From NCBI GenBank assembly GCA_022113835.1, contig JAILWY010000014.1:10169501-10233500 (forward strand): DNA of 64,000 nt, in the 5' to 3' direction. Positions within the stretch are counted from its first letter, which is position 1; the number at the start of each line of letters is the position of its first letter. This document shows, in pieces, positions 12,101 through 27,100 of this stretch. The translations under genes were made by a program, and so were the position numbers. This DNA is from Atopsyche davidsoni. Its lineage: Eukaryota; Arthropoda; Insecta; Trichoptera; Hydrobiosidae. The notes beneath the pieces are model-generated. The model was given only the letters and a program-made list of their open reading frames with translations, was not told the origin of the DNA and made no database searches.

Positions 12101-15100
12101 GGCACTTGCGATTGCCAAAATATCGACGTGACCGATCACCTGACACCCGATTCGGAGGTGCCGCCGCACGCAGGTGAAAAGTTGCCCAAAACTTATAATA
12201 ATAAATAAATATCTTCATTTATTTAAACCAGGTGCTTCTCCTCGTTGGAGTTTGGTGACCATTACACCGGATATATTTTACCCTAAGAAACCGCAGTTTT
12301 ATATTGAAAGGAAAGGTTTGCGTGTTGCTGCTACCCGATAGTATTATTATACAATCATTTATAGTACTTACAGAGCTCTGGAGTTTAGATCTGATAGAAG
12401 CAATAGCAAGAGCCCCCCTCCACCTCTACAAGTTATTTTTATCAAGGATCATTCCAAGTCCACTACTGAGATCTGCTCAGGGTACAGAATGGCAGCCAAG
12501 CAACAAAAAAGGGAGAGCGTATTAAAAAATCACAACTGCACATATTCCCCTCTAGGTGGATGCGAAAATCTACACGCAAAAAAAAAATGGTACTTGTTTT
12601 TTATCCGACCACCAAATTTTTTCAATGTATATGTACTCGCAGAGATAAGAATCTATCATATGACGATGAGTCCCGTTGTGGCGTTTATTTCGTTCATTGC
12701 AGATTTCCACGACCGCTCGATTCGTTGGGTTAGGTTAAAAAAAAAAAGGTTTGGTACATGTTTTTTGGTGGTAGGATAAAAAACAAGTACCAAAAAAATT
12801 GTGTTTCTGGAATTTGGCAAAAAGGTGAAGCATGAGGTGTGATAAAATTTTGCATATATTTTTATTAATCAACATTTATTTTGGTTTGTATGTCTGGTCA
12901 AATCTCTCGCGGGGGTATCCTGGACCCGAGCGCCTGTCGTCGCGGGGCCACGTGGAGATTAGTGACGTCACCCAGCCGAATCGAATAATTTATTGGTGTT
13001 GTCTTCGCCGGTCCCGCGCCACGGAAATATTGTTGCGCGACCGGAGCTGCTGCGCTCACTTGACTATTGTTTACTTTTAAAATTACTGATATACGACTGT
13101 AATCACTTGAGATAACAGCTTCGCGACACTTCTGCACCGTTTAGGTATGTATGTTTGTTTTGTGGATAGCTTTGTTCTTTAGCAGACTGAAATAGTGAGA
13201 TGTTCTATAGTATTTTTGTCAGGTGTAAAATGCGCTGTTTTTCAATAAATGAAGCAGTTGGACCAGCAGAAAAATGTATCACATAGTGCGAGTCAATTAT
13301 AATAATAACAAATTATTAAATAATATAAGGATGAGTATATCCGTGATCCGAAGTTGCATTATTGATTTTACAATTCTATAGTAAATTTTTAATTCAAATA
13401 TTTGTAGTAATTTTCAAACGTTGAGAGATTGAACGCATTATTTTAATCCGATTATATTTTCTTCCAGTCCGATGTTTCAGGTTTTTTCTCAGGGTAAACT
13501 ACCAACACTTTTGTGATTTTGTAGAGCTCCTGAAATATTAATCGTTTAGTTCTCACCTACTCTTTTTTTAGCACTCTCGAGTGGGTTTGACAGAACAAGC
13601 AGGGCTTATCGATATTTTAGGAAATAATTAGTAAATAAGTGGGTGTTTATTTCTTTCTGCATAAACGCACACACGCTCATACTTTTATATTATTACGATA
13701 TATAATCAGGAATGCCAAAATTTTTTTTTTTCGATCATATAATTTATGACTTGTATAATCTATTCTCGTGCACACATAAGCAGATCATGCATATGTATAC
13801 ATTCGCATGTAAAATATTTAATATAAAAAATAAAAAAACAAAAATTACTTGCTTTTTAGCATAGAAACTTGGCGGAAGCAGATTGCATATTAGCCACCTG
13901 GTTAGTGTCTAATTGGGTGTATGGGGTGAGACTAGTAAGGCAAGCCGGGCGGGCAGGCTTGTGCGGTGTTCGGCACTACCTGTGGTCATTCACCTGCGAT
14001 AGAAATCTACAAAAGCATCACGCCTAGTATGTATGCTCGAAATGATTGATTTTTTGCACTGGAACAGGTTTCCGACATGACAATCGTCTACCTGTGTACT
14101 GCGTAGCGATTGGAAACTTTAATTATGAATACAGTACTGACGTATATATGTTCATAGTTTTTACAGTTGCAATTTGTAATTATTTTTTTAATAAAATTTA
14201 TATTTGTAATATTATATAGTTTGTAAACAAATGCGTAAATATTTTTGTAGTTTATTGTAAATAATAACATCACGGTATATCTTGTATTTTTTGTTAATCG
14301 CAAGGTTTTTCCAGGGAATATCTAACCAACTGCTTGATTTGATAATCCTATAAATATTTTATCTTTGACGGTAACGATGACCGTGCGTTTGGCCGTTTTT
14401 TATTTTATTTTAACGTCTTACAACATATCCCAAAATGATTTCTTAAAACTATACAGATATTTTCAAATCTTAAAACAATAACTTTGTAAAATAGTTCGTA
14501 TTATTATCTAAGATATTCAAAGCAACCCGTCTTCAACATCATGTGCCGGATGTGTCAATTTCGAGACGATCTTAATGTTTTAATATTCATGTTTTCTATA
14601 GATGTAGCACATTACAGATAAATGCTAGTATATTAATTAATTAGATTTTTCAAAGCGTTTCAAGATACCGTGATATTTCCAAATCATTGTCAGGCGAGAT
14701 AAGTTGTCTTGGCCGTTCTCTGTCTGATTTGCATCTTGCATTCTTCATCATCGCCAACTGTCGACTTAAAATATAATAGAGTAGAATATAAAAAAAATGG
14801 ATTTTTAGAATCTGTTTTAATTGCTATTGAAAATAAAGTAGTTGTTATTAGATACGCTTAATGTATATATTTGTAAGTTAATTATCTTCATTTTGGCCTT
14901 GTGTGATAATTAATGAGTCTTTTACGTCAAATATTTATTCTCTGCAGTAAAAACCCTAACACTAGTTTACCTTAATTTAACACGATATGTTATTTGGTCG
15001 ATAATTTTTTTATATTATTCTATAGTTTGCACTAAAGTATCATATATACCTATTCTTTTCTTGTCATGCCAAGGTATTGCTGTCAGTCTCCTGTACGTAA

Positions 15101-18100
15101 AATTTATCATGTACACTTTTGCAACAACACCTTTTATTATTTGACCGATTGCCAAGTGTTTATGCCTGGCTTGCGTGTATTGATCGCGCGGCCAGCAACC
15201 CCGGAACATTTGTGGAACCGTACGTACTCTTAATTGTAGCTACAACCTTATCTGCAGTGATATCTGGAAAAAATCAGATAGCATTTGAAGTTCAAAAAAA
15301 AAAATACGTGTCCATCGGCTCTTAAAGTGTCGCAGTTCTTATATAAATATAACTCAGTGCGGTAAGATAAGTGAGTAATGAGCCCCAGTTACTCATTTCG
15401 CTGCTACTGTGGGCAATTAATAAGATTTAATGCTTTTTCACGCGTTCGCTAGCTCTGTTTTCATTTTCGTTTTGGCCGTTGAGTTGTGGCGCAAATTAGC
15501 TAACATTGCCGGTCATTTTGGGCGAGTGCTTTGTCAATAGAGTCACCTACTTGCTGCGGTTGAACTCGCAATGGGTTTTTAATTTATACCACGGGTTGAC
15601 CTGGCCGGTTATTTGCGTACTTTTTATAAAGCTAATCTGATGATTTTTTAATTTTTTATTAATAATTTAAAACCGGTTGCATTTTTAATAACTGTTATTA
15701 TATTTTTAGTTCTGATAGGAATCGATTTATTGCGATAGTTGATTAAAGCTTGTTTGTCCACAAAATACTAAAATTAAACGATTAGAAGTTCTGTGTGATT
15801 TTCACATTGATATTTAGTCTTAATATCTTTTAGATGGTTATTTTATGATTATTAATCTGTGTGATTATGAAGTTCATTATTTCAACTTTCAATATTGCAA
15901 CAATATAAAATCATTTCAGCAAAAAATCTCAAATGGCGTTACATATACGTGAATCGAAAGCGCCACACTGGTGTGACGCTCGCGGATAACAGATCAATAT
16001 GTTAAAGGGACTCAGCATCTGTTATTTAAAAACGAATATTTCCAAGGTGTCATGACAGTGCAATGTTTGGTGTAAATAACCGCACAGGATTTTTAATTAA
16101 TCCCGAGTGGGAGATGGATCATTTATTAAGTTGCCACGAGCGAGTCCACCGTTGGGGTGGATCTCTGTGCTCGCGCCCTCGGATCGATAGTTAATTTGAG
16201 TCGGCCACGCCTCCTCGTGAAAATGAAAATCTTAATTTCACACGGTTTATCCCCTATCGTGTCATGCGCCCTGGGAAAAGAATCCCACTCGGGCAAATGG
16301 TCGACCCCCCGCGCCGACATGTCAGCCCTCGCCGCTCGGTTTACTTTGGAATTGCGATTTCCACAATGCCGCGAGTCCTCTCGGCCGTTTCGGCTGTAAT
16401 TTCGACCCGAGGGTCGATATTAATTACATTCTGCGTTTTTATGTAATTTGCCGGTATAATTATTTTTTATTCACAATAATAATGCTACTCGGCAGCAGCA
16501 ATACGCAGACTTTTCCTACCAATATAAAACTGCTGTGTAAAAGAACCGGGGACCCATTACACTATATTCCCCTTAGAAAACAATGAACAATGGTTCAGCT
16601 TGAGTGATGAAGATAACAAAATAAACTAAATAAAGGTTTCTATTTAAACTCTCAAGTATAATAATAATTTTAAGCATATTTATATTTATTATGGTCGATA
16701 CATTTTATTATATTTAAGTTAATATTTGATTTTTCGCTTCTAGAACCTTCACATGTACTGAATTTTTTTTATGTTGTAAAATATAATTAGTATGTGAAAT
16801 GTTTCGTAAATTATATTTTAAAGGTTTTTACTAAGATATCTTGACATATTTGTTTTCATGCAATGGCTATTGATTTCATTCGAATATCCTTGCATGCTTG
16901 TCTAATTTGTATTTCTATTGACGGCTTCTTTTTCGTTAGATAAACATGTCATACAGTACTTTGATAGTGACCTACACACGCGTTGAAAATGCTTTAATTC
17001 ATAATATTTTTGAATTTTCACGGGAAAAATGGATATAACTTTATAAAAATTCATATTCCCTGGATTTTTAAAAAATATATAACAAGTTATTACTCTTCGA
17101 AAAATATCACATATGATGAATGACCAACGAGTAGCTTTCATTGAAACCTATGCAAGGGACGTTTTTTTAACTTAGAAACCTAACCTAACCTAACCTAAGT
17201 ATAATAATTGAAAAGTAAAAGAAAATATCTTGTTACAACAACATACTTAAAGGTTTAAACAAAAACATATAATATATTGTAAAACCGCGATGGTATAATT
17301 TATACTTGGTATAAAAAAAATCGTAGTCATATGCAGTGAAAAAAAATGAAATACTAGTTTTTTTTTAATTATATTCAACCGTTTCACCTCTGAAAAAGTC
17401 TCGTTTAATTTAATAGCGATATAATCATGCTTAATATAATGGCGTTACATAATAGTATGATACTTCAGTTAAACCTTGGTTATATAAAATAAGGAAGTTC
17501 TGTGCTGTTTATTATTTTTTAAAAGAAGATAAACACTTCACCTCGACGTTTGACCAGAATAAACTTGTTTCTATGGTATGTTTTGATAATTTTTTTTTAA
17601 GTAAAGTGAAATTATTTTGAATTGAATTCACCGAGCGCCGTTACCCATAGTTACATTTTTTCGATGTCAATCGTTATTTTACGATATTTCAATGTTAAAT
17701 TTTTTGAAGAGGTTTGATATATATCTACCAATATTTTAGATCGGCTTAATTTTTTTTCTACATTTATAACAAATGTGATTCTCCAAATGGCTGGGAGATT
17801 ACTAAACGTTTTTTACAGTGAGCGCTTTAAAGAGTTTCGTAAGGCTAATTTACTTGTTTTATTTTAATTAACGTATGCATGTTAATAAAAAAAGTACAAA
17901 TAGTTTAAATGTCATCTGGTTTTTCGTACGGTCGGTTTGATAATTTTTAATTTGAGCTGTTATGAAAGTTGCATTGTGCACGAAATTTTATAAACATAGT
18001 TATTTGATTCTCGATTCAAAGACAATGAAACATTATGGAAACAAGTATACCAATTTTTTTTTTTTTTAATGAGTTTTTATTTTATTTTTGTTATATACAA

Positions 18101-21100
18101 TAGTTGTTGGAGCTGTGCTAACAATACGGTATGTCGCTATCCTCAGATGTTGCGCGCAGGTTCCGGGGCTTACAAGGTGTGACTTAGGTGGTAGCGTAAA
18201 TGGATTTCTCTATTTTCGTTATTGTAAAATGGTGCAAATTGTAATATGTGTAAAATAAAAAACACATTTTTTGCACGTGTTGATAATAAGTTGAATCAAG
18301 TCTGCATTCAAATCTTACATATCAGCATATCCTGCAATACAGTCGCACGTGCATTCGCACCATACTGCACGTACACAGCGTTGATCGATATTGAACTGCG
18401 ATCTGATCAGTAGGGTATTAATAGTTTACAACCCACCGACAGCGGCGGGGCTCCATCGTGTGGGACCTCGGAGACCTGTCGATTATCCGACCTCGCCAAC
18501 CTGCGCCACATGACCTGGGCCTGGCGGGGCTGGAGGGGGCTGGCGGGTGGCCGCCGCGGCGCTCAGACATTGTCTCTCGTCGTCGGCGAAATCGGAATGC
18601 GTTTATATTTAGACGGTCGAAAGACAGATGTCGCTCCGTGCTCCCGGCTAGAAGACTATAACGAGGATCGCTGCCCGAGAAAAGGATCCCCACACGACCG
18701 CGCGGGACGCATTTCCACACTAATTTAGTCATGCTACTCGTGATTTATTTGTGAAGGGTTTTTTTTTAACTCATATTCTTCCCTGCACTAACTCGATAAC
18801 GAAAATAGATAAATCTATGTACGCCACCTACTATGCCACGCCTTGTAAGTCCCACGACCTGCGCGCAGGACCAGGGGACAGCCACACACACACTGCATTG
18901 TAAACATAGTCGCCACTACTATTATAAATTAATATAAAAGAATTTTTTTTTTTTCGTGCACTTCTCGTACTTCTTACTTTGTATGCATGTATTATAGCAT
19001 GACAGTGACCTGCAAACCGTAGATATATGGTAATACTTAAAAATGAATATTTTTGTGTAAAACATATCTTTACAGAAGTATTATCAATTCCTCCCATGAT
19101 TTGTGTACTTTTTCTAATGCGAAAGACGACAGACAGTATATGATCATGCCCTATCAACGCAATTTCATTAATTCTCCATAAAAACACCTCAGCAAAATTT
19201 TCTTGTTAAATCATGTGACAAATGCAAATGTGTCCCCCATGCGTGCACTTTACACAAATTCACTCGTATTGTCAGCCGAGTCGTAATTCATTCGGTGCCG
19301 TGACAGATTTGAGAGGCCGTCGAGTAGCACATGCGCCGCACGTGGCCCGCATCGCGCACCTAGCCCACATGTCGGCTTTTTGCACCTTTTTATTTGCTAC
19401 CCGGGAATGGCTGACTGTTGCTTCTGAAAGCGGAAGGCCCGCTTCAGCCGACGAGCCTGCTGAAACCCGCGACGCTCGCCGTCTGAAACCGTGAAGCTAC
19501 GCACTGAAACGGTCGCACGACTTTTCAATACAAACGTGGCCTACTTGACTTATCCACTTTTTGAATATTATAACGGATACATGTTTTTCTAAGATTTTGT
19601 GCATACTAAAATGTTTGAATTTTTAACCCCGTGAGGTGTTCGCCTCACACTTACCGACTGAGATATATCTATGCTAGCAGCACGAATACACCGAATTCCT
19701 ACCTGTCTACTTCGCATATATAAATTTCCATACGAAATGTCTCACTCTAGCCCCAGTGGCACTTATCCCTCTTCACAGTCCTCGGAAATGTTCCTCACAC
19801 ACACGACTCTCATATATCCCGAGGATGAATATAGACCGAGTACACCATTTAGTACGGCTGTAAAATATACTATGTGGCCATATTTTTTTTCAATATCTAT
19901 ATTTATCTACACATGTATGCGCAGCTAGTTTAGGATTTTCCTCGGAAAAAATCCGTTTTTTTGTTGTTTGATTAATCTATTCATAATTTATTTTAAATAC
20001 AAGGAAACGAACTATACTAAATTATAATGTTCGTTAAAAATATTTTATTCTGAGATGTCCTTATGTTAGAACACAGGTAATTATAAATGGGTAGTTCAAC
20101 ATGTACCTTGTAGTAAATGTATGTTTCCGTATCTAATTTACATTTAATTTGATTAGAACTCCAAAGGCACATTCCTTTGGTTGTTCCTCCCGTTAAAATA
20201 AATATGCCTGTTTGCCGAAGGAACCTTTCAGTAGTTCGTTTGTTGCCGGGACTGAATTTACAAACACCGCAGGAAATAAATTATGAGCAACCTTTGAACA
20301 ATTCACATGCAAATCGACTTACCTCGTTTCCCAGCTGCTAACCTTTCCATTCAAACTGTTTTTTTTTTGGCTCAAAAGTATCGTGCCCAAACCGCCGCAA
20401 GCTCGTGTCGCGCAATTGATTATATTTTTTAATTATGTAATTTTAAAAGAATTACGTGTTTTTTTGTTCGATTTCCAAATTCAAATATTCAAAATTATGT
20501 TTGTATTTAAATTGTAGGCGCGCTTCCCGCCACTTGTGTTTATGAATGGGGCGATTCCTATAGAAAAGCACTCGAGCAAGTAAATCCTTCCACTGAGCTT
20601 ACATCACCCACGCGGTGGATCAATGCGAAAGCTCGCGTCACGCGGAGGACGTGCGCTTCCGCGACCGAAGTTTTATTTATGAACCTCGGCGAGGACGTTT
20701 TTTTTTTGTTCACTCTGATTTCGCGCTTCGGGAGCGGCGCTGCATCACGGTAGAGCACAGTCCGGAGGCTCGGTCAAGTTTAATGGCGCTTCCCAGGAGG
20801 AGGCATCCCAATCCCTAGTGGCTTTGGGGCTACTTCAAAGATGGTTTCGTTTGTATGCGAATTGATTTATTATCCTTAAAAATGTTGTTCTTTTACGTCT
20901 CCACGATGCGGAAGTGCGCGCTTGCTGAACTAGGTTTTTAAATCACAAGAAAAAAAAATTGACCTGCATACGAAACAGAAAGAGAAATATACGCATTTTG
21001 AATTAAATAACCAATAACTTTGTACAAGCGAGAATATCTACTATAATAATAGCCATTGTGTGTGGGTGTGTGTGTGTGTATGTTTCATTTTTGGGTTCTC

Positions 21101-24100
21101 TATAGAATATCTTAAAAGATACAACGCTGATTTTTTGCACGCAAGTTCAGTGAGATTTTCCGCAGTTATGTGCCGAATTTCAAGACGATAGGATAATTTT
21201 TTCATTCATAAACTAATTAAATAAAACTATCAAATATGCTTTATGTACGAATTATATGATTCTGTTGTTCACAGCGAGAATTTCAAATTTAGAATTTTTA
21301 CAATAAAACAAAATATGATGCTTCTAAGAAATTTCCAGTTTATGTCAGCTCGACACAAGTACCAATTTTATTTTTTAGTTGCGTTAGAAATCATTAATCA
21401 CATCATTAATAACTCAAAATGCCTCCTAAAAAAATAACACCGTCTACGCACAGCAAACGTAATTAAAAAAGAATAACACAATTGAACGTGATAAAGACTG
21501 CATCTAATAAAGAACAGTGCAGTGAAAGTGATTCGATTTTTGTGACACGAAATGTGATATTTCCTAGAATGGCTTTGCTTTCAAAATTAATATCCGGATA
21601 TTAAAAAAATATGTGTACAAAATACTCATCTAATTGTCAGCCAAACATATGTCCAAACACTATTGCATCGTTCATCGAATACGTCATTTTATGACGGGCT
21701 ACATTTCTAGTAATGAATAAATGCCATACTTACGAATGGCTGTAAAATATATATGTCGTCGCATCGTTTTATTTTGAATAGTAAATAGAGTGGTGTAATA
21801 AATCTTCTCAGGTGAAGTGTATTACGAGTTTCGTAACTTTGTGTGGACGTTTTGTAATTTTTGTGTGTTTTCTTCGGAAAATTTTATTTCATAAAAAAAT
21901 AATAAACGTGTACGTGTCTGGACTTGACGATTTCGTAAGACCGTAGTCTGCGGTCTCCGTGCCGCCCCGCCCGGCCTGCGAGGGGAGGACCCGCGAGCTC
22001 GCTGGCCGCCCGCCAGCCCGGCTTGCCGACGGCTGCTCTGTTGGATAATATTATTTATCACGAGCACGTGACGCCGCCTCACGCTAACACGGATTCATTC
22101 ATTTCAAATTCAAAATCAATCCACCTTTCGAGAATCTCTTAGGAGGCGCGCTCGCAGAGGTGCGCTCGGGTTGCACGTCACGGCAAAAGCTGGAGCCAAT
22201 GAGACCTCCGCGGAACAACTTTATGGATTTTTTCGTTTTAAACTGAATTAATTATTATATTATTGATTTTTGTGAAGACCGTCTCACAGGAAGTACGATT
22301 TTGCCTATACAGGTTTTATTGATTGATAATGATTAAGTACATTTTTTCAAATATTGAAAATTGATTATAGAAACTCTTAGAAAAATATCATCGTGATTTG
22401 TGTGGGATTTGAACCCACATCCCCAAACACAATCGATCTAACAATTGCGTGTATTGGCTTAATTAAATAGACTTTAAAAATAATAATATCCAGATCGGAT
22501 TTAAATGCTTCACTCAGTACTTTGGGTTAAAAGTCTAGTATTGCAAGTCACACAATATTAGATTGGCATAATAAGTACGTTGTTTCACTTATAGGATATG
22601 ATTGTTAAAAATTATATCTTAGTATAAGTGATTCGTTGGTATAATTGGTAATGCACCGGGCATGTAAGCTTGGGGGTGTGGGTTCAAATCCCACACAAAT
22701 CACGATGATATTTTTCTGAGAGTTTCTTTAATCAATTTTCAATATTTGAAAAAAATGTACTTAATCATTATGAATAAATATTTTTTAGTCAAATCTTGGA
22801 CAGCTGTAGTCAAAGTGGGAATTCCCATCACTTGAATTATTATGTGTGTTTGTTGTATTCAATATTGATCCTGCTTTGTTCGGATCTGAATTTATTAGCA
22901 AACATTGTTTTTAACGATAACCTCAATCCATCCTCACTGTTCTTGTTGTTATAATACTAATCTCGAAATTTCTTTCACCGACGGAAAATAATATTTTATA
23001 TGAACCTTACAACGACGTTTGCATTAATTTCATATTCAAGTGATTAATGACAGTGGTATGTGTCCTTTTAAAATTCGTGTATAGCTTACTCATGAAATTC
23101 CTAAAACCTATATGAGACTGGAATTTAAAGATCTCGCTTTCTGGTTGAGAAAAAATGCAGACCTAGATGTGATAATTCACATGGGAGCACAATTTTTTTT
23201 TAAATTCACGCATTGCATCGCGTCTCACAATACGCGCCAAGCTTTTCGAGGCTTGCGGTCGGAGCCGCAAAGTTTTGATTGAATTCGGTGTTTTTGGAAG
23301 TGCATGTCGTTTGTCCGTTATCTTCATCTTTTCTGTAATTTTCGGTGTCGTGTCCATCATCGGATGCTCGCGACCAGCGCCGTTACTTTCGTCTTCCTGC
23401 GTGCCGTTCTGAATCTGTCTTAGGCTTTTCTCCGTTCCCTCTCGCAGTGACTTGTCTTTCGATATTTTTTTTTGACGAAAAAATACCTACGTATTTATTT
23501 TTATTGTTCTTTTATTTGTGTCGATGCAACTGAGTTTGTTAACGAATAAGACGGTCTGCTTTCGTGTTTTTAATTTAACCGGTTAAGTAGAACCGGGGAT
23601 AAAAATTATTTTTTCTAGCTATTTTAGCCAGCCGAATAAAGCGTACTACTTAGTTCGAATAGTTTATTTTTATAGTGTATTTGCTTACAAAATGGCCACC
23701 TGCCTCCATTTGCTTACCTTGCTGTAAAATCTCAGTAGCTTAGCTCGCCTCCGTTCGGCAGGTTGCCTTTGGCTTTCGCTGCTTCCCGGATCGATCCCAT
23801 AGTATTGCAGTCACAACGCATGTGCCGGAGAAATTTGAATTCCAAGAGATGCTTTTATTTCCAGCCTCCGCCGTACAGTGGAAATCCTGCAAAAAAAACA
23901 CGAAAATCTCGTAAAGTTTACCAAAAAGTTAAATGTAGTATAGTATTATTACAGTCACCTACATTTCACACTAGTGTATATTTATTATTATGTAACCCTT
24001 GATTATATTTTAAAATTTTTTTTTTTATACATTATATGAAGTTTTTTCACTAGATTTTATTTCATTTATCCACGTAGTGTGCCCGTTTTGTTAAATTTTA

Positions 24101-27100
24101 CACAAAGCTGAATCGGAGGGCGACCTGAAATATTTTATGAAGGGATAAAATGTATATACATCGAGGTTTTATTCTAAATATCTTTTCATTTCAAAATCAA
24201 TTTCTATTGAAGTTTTTGTTAAGAACAAGCATAATTCAGTAATCAACTTATAACAGCCGCGCTTATAAGCACAGATACAATACATTTTAATATATGGGCA
24301 AGATAAAACATATATGCAATTTTATATAATAAATTGAAGTGAATCGAAGCGTACGGTCTGTTAGGGCGGTATGGATTTAGGTTTGATGCGACTACCGAGG
24401 CAAAATATATATTTTTAAAAGAGACTCCTGAATTTTTAGACGGAGAAAGGGAATGATGAAAAAAATCAACAAATCATGCAAATAATATTTTCGCTTGATT
24501 CCAGCCACCGTGCCTGGCCGCGTAATCTCTCCGTTCTAAACTTAGCCTCGCCCGACGGAATATCTGAAAAGTGACGCAAATGTACTGCATATTGATTTGT
24601 TCCTCGTGCGCGCTTGACAAGCCGCCGCTTGACTTCACGGCGGTTTGAGATTAAGTAAATGAAACAGGGGGACTAATGTAATGTAAACGCACTGAGTAGA
24701 TAGAAAGTGGACACGCAGACCTATACCCCGCACGCCATTGCGGACGGCACAAGCCCTGATAAAATTTCTAATTAATTTTTTGTAAAGTATCTGAAAACGT
24801 CAACCTTGCTAATAAGCTGTCTTCGGTCTCGGGACGAGGCTCGAGCACCGCCCGGAGATGCAAAAAACAATTATCAACTCGACGCGCCCCGTTTGCTCTT
24901 AATAAAATCATTCAAAACACATCAAAACACATCTTTAAAATTTAAAAGTCTTTTGCTTTCGCTGTGTTCTCTATGTAATCTACATCATCATTTATCATTT
25001 TATATTTCTATAATTCTATATAATTAAGTATCTATGACATTTTTTTTTTGAGGATACGCTATCGGCAATATAATTGCCCAAATTCTGTCAGCGCATCACA
25101 GCTAGATACTATTTACTCAATTTACACTAATGCTAGTTCTTCGCTATGGATAAGTAGCACTGGAAGTGTTTTGGAAAAAAGTGCATTGTTACTACATTGT
25201 ATGTCATTTCAGACATGACAGCTTTGCGCGGAGGGCGCGACATTATATTGATAGATCATTGGATCTTGATTTCGATTGTTCCGAGTTTGCAGTCTTCCGG
25301 TCTCGCGAGGCGACGAGGCAGCGGCGTCCGTGAAGGGGTCGTTGCGCTCCGCGGAGGCGACGATTCCGACTCAATTATCTTATTTTCTATTCTAATTTTA
25401 CCCGGGCGGCGTCTCCTCCGCCCTGCGCGTCCCTTGAAGCGGTATTCCGTCCTCGGGTTGTTTTGTTCTTTGGGAGCTATTCCGGCCCTGCCCCCGAGGA
25501 CTCGAATGTGCTAATAGTCGGTAGCCATTTTTGAAACGGCGAGCGTAATAAATCTTGAGCGGCTTTCGGCTTGTTGGAGCGGTTCAATCGGCTCATTGTT
25601 GCAGCCTGACTGGCGTCCCGTGCAGTGGTTCTGTAATTGCTCGGCATGACCTCGTTGTGGGTATTTGAAAAGTTGTAATTTTAGAAAATCGTTAGTCTGT
25701 GGTGATCACAACTTCTCGATTATTCAGTTTTGGTTACGCAACGTGAAACAAAGATACATATTTATCGCTGAAGTATGCTCGCCGAGTGGAACTGTAGAGA
25801 CAAAAATCAAATTTATTTATTTTAAAAACATCAAAAATAATTAAACAATTAAAAATCATTTAATAAATATCTATACATTTTGTGATAGTATCCATTTTTA
25901 TTTATTACATTAATTTACGCACAAAATTGTGGTTTATTATTTCCATTTCACATATTCTTCCCCTGCCGATTTCATTGCCTCCACTAACGAGCCGCATCAT
26001 TTGGTGGTCGTCCCATCGGCGTATCTTCAGCACACCATAAATTAGTAAACAAACAGCGGCCATTCCACAAAAAGCAGAGTCTTCACTTCCCACATTGTCC
26101 GTCAAACAATACATTAACTTCTAGGGATACATATTTGAACACCGGGCAGTCGCATTGCGTAGCCTGCGTTTGCTTCCATACAGTTTACATGGCGTGTTTT
26201 CCCTTCGGGGCCTTTGTAAAAGTCCCCAAATTGGTCTAGGGACAATAACAGTTAATTATCGTTATAACAACGTGCACAATAATTGGGCACTTCCCCAGAT
26301 TAGCAGCGCCGTTGTCATAGCCTGGCTGCCGTAAGGAATGCACATAGCCAAGTTTTTCGCCGAGGCATGGCGCCGGCAGTCAGGGTGGCTGACTTATGGC
26401 GAACTTCCGAGGTGTGTAAGTGGCCTTTGTGTCTGAACTTTTCTGTATTCTGTGCATGCGCTTATTCACGAGGGTATAAACGGATAAGCGTATATATGTA
26501 CACGGTTTTTTTAAACCCAAGGCTCTCAACAAAATAGACACAAATATTATAGAAATTGTTTATCGTAGATCAATCGTATTTAAGTTTATAAACATCTACA
26601 TTCATTAGGCAGCAACATACGCGCAAGTATTTTTAAAAGAACAAAATAAAATTCTGCGAATGTCTCTTCATGCGAGGAGCTTACTTCAGAGGTGCTTTTG
26701 TGAAAATTGTAACACTTATGTGATGAAATTGTAACCCTCTACGAACAGATGTTTATTTTTTTATTAAGGCACGGGGTAGTCATGATTTTTATCGCTTTAA
26801 AACGCGGAAGGCTATTTTCTACCCAGAGAAGAAAGAACGGGGTGAAGTGGCCGCGCGGGACTCGAAGGGGTCGTTCCCGGATCGATACCCGAAGACCCAA
26901 CCGTAAACCGGCGCACAGGGAAGAATTCTAGAGGGCACACTCGTAACTCGCGACAGTATATCTTTATGGCCGGCGATAATAGCCTTTATCGAATGCATTA
27001 GTTGCGCTCAGTATAGACTGTCACCTCAATAGTGGCGTGCGTATGCCGCACGGGGTACAAATTTGAGGAACTAATCGTGAAGTGAGATTGCTTTGAATTA

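Noticed and set aside
18831..19187. 118-codon minus-strand frame
   Set aside because: Overlaps the antisense of a LINE 3' fragment and AT-rich flank; no domain.
22628..22703. Functional tRNA gene
   Set aside because: Anticodon arm abnormal (eight-base loop, no U33) and part of a repeated SINE with matching body in the inverted copy.
25197..25514. 105-codon frame in a GC-rich island
   Set aside because: Overlapping stop-poor GC DNA, no recognisable domain, no splice or start context.
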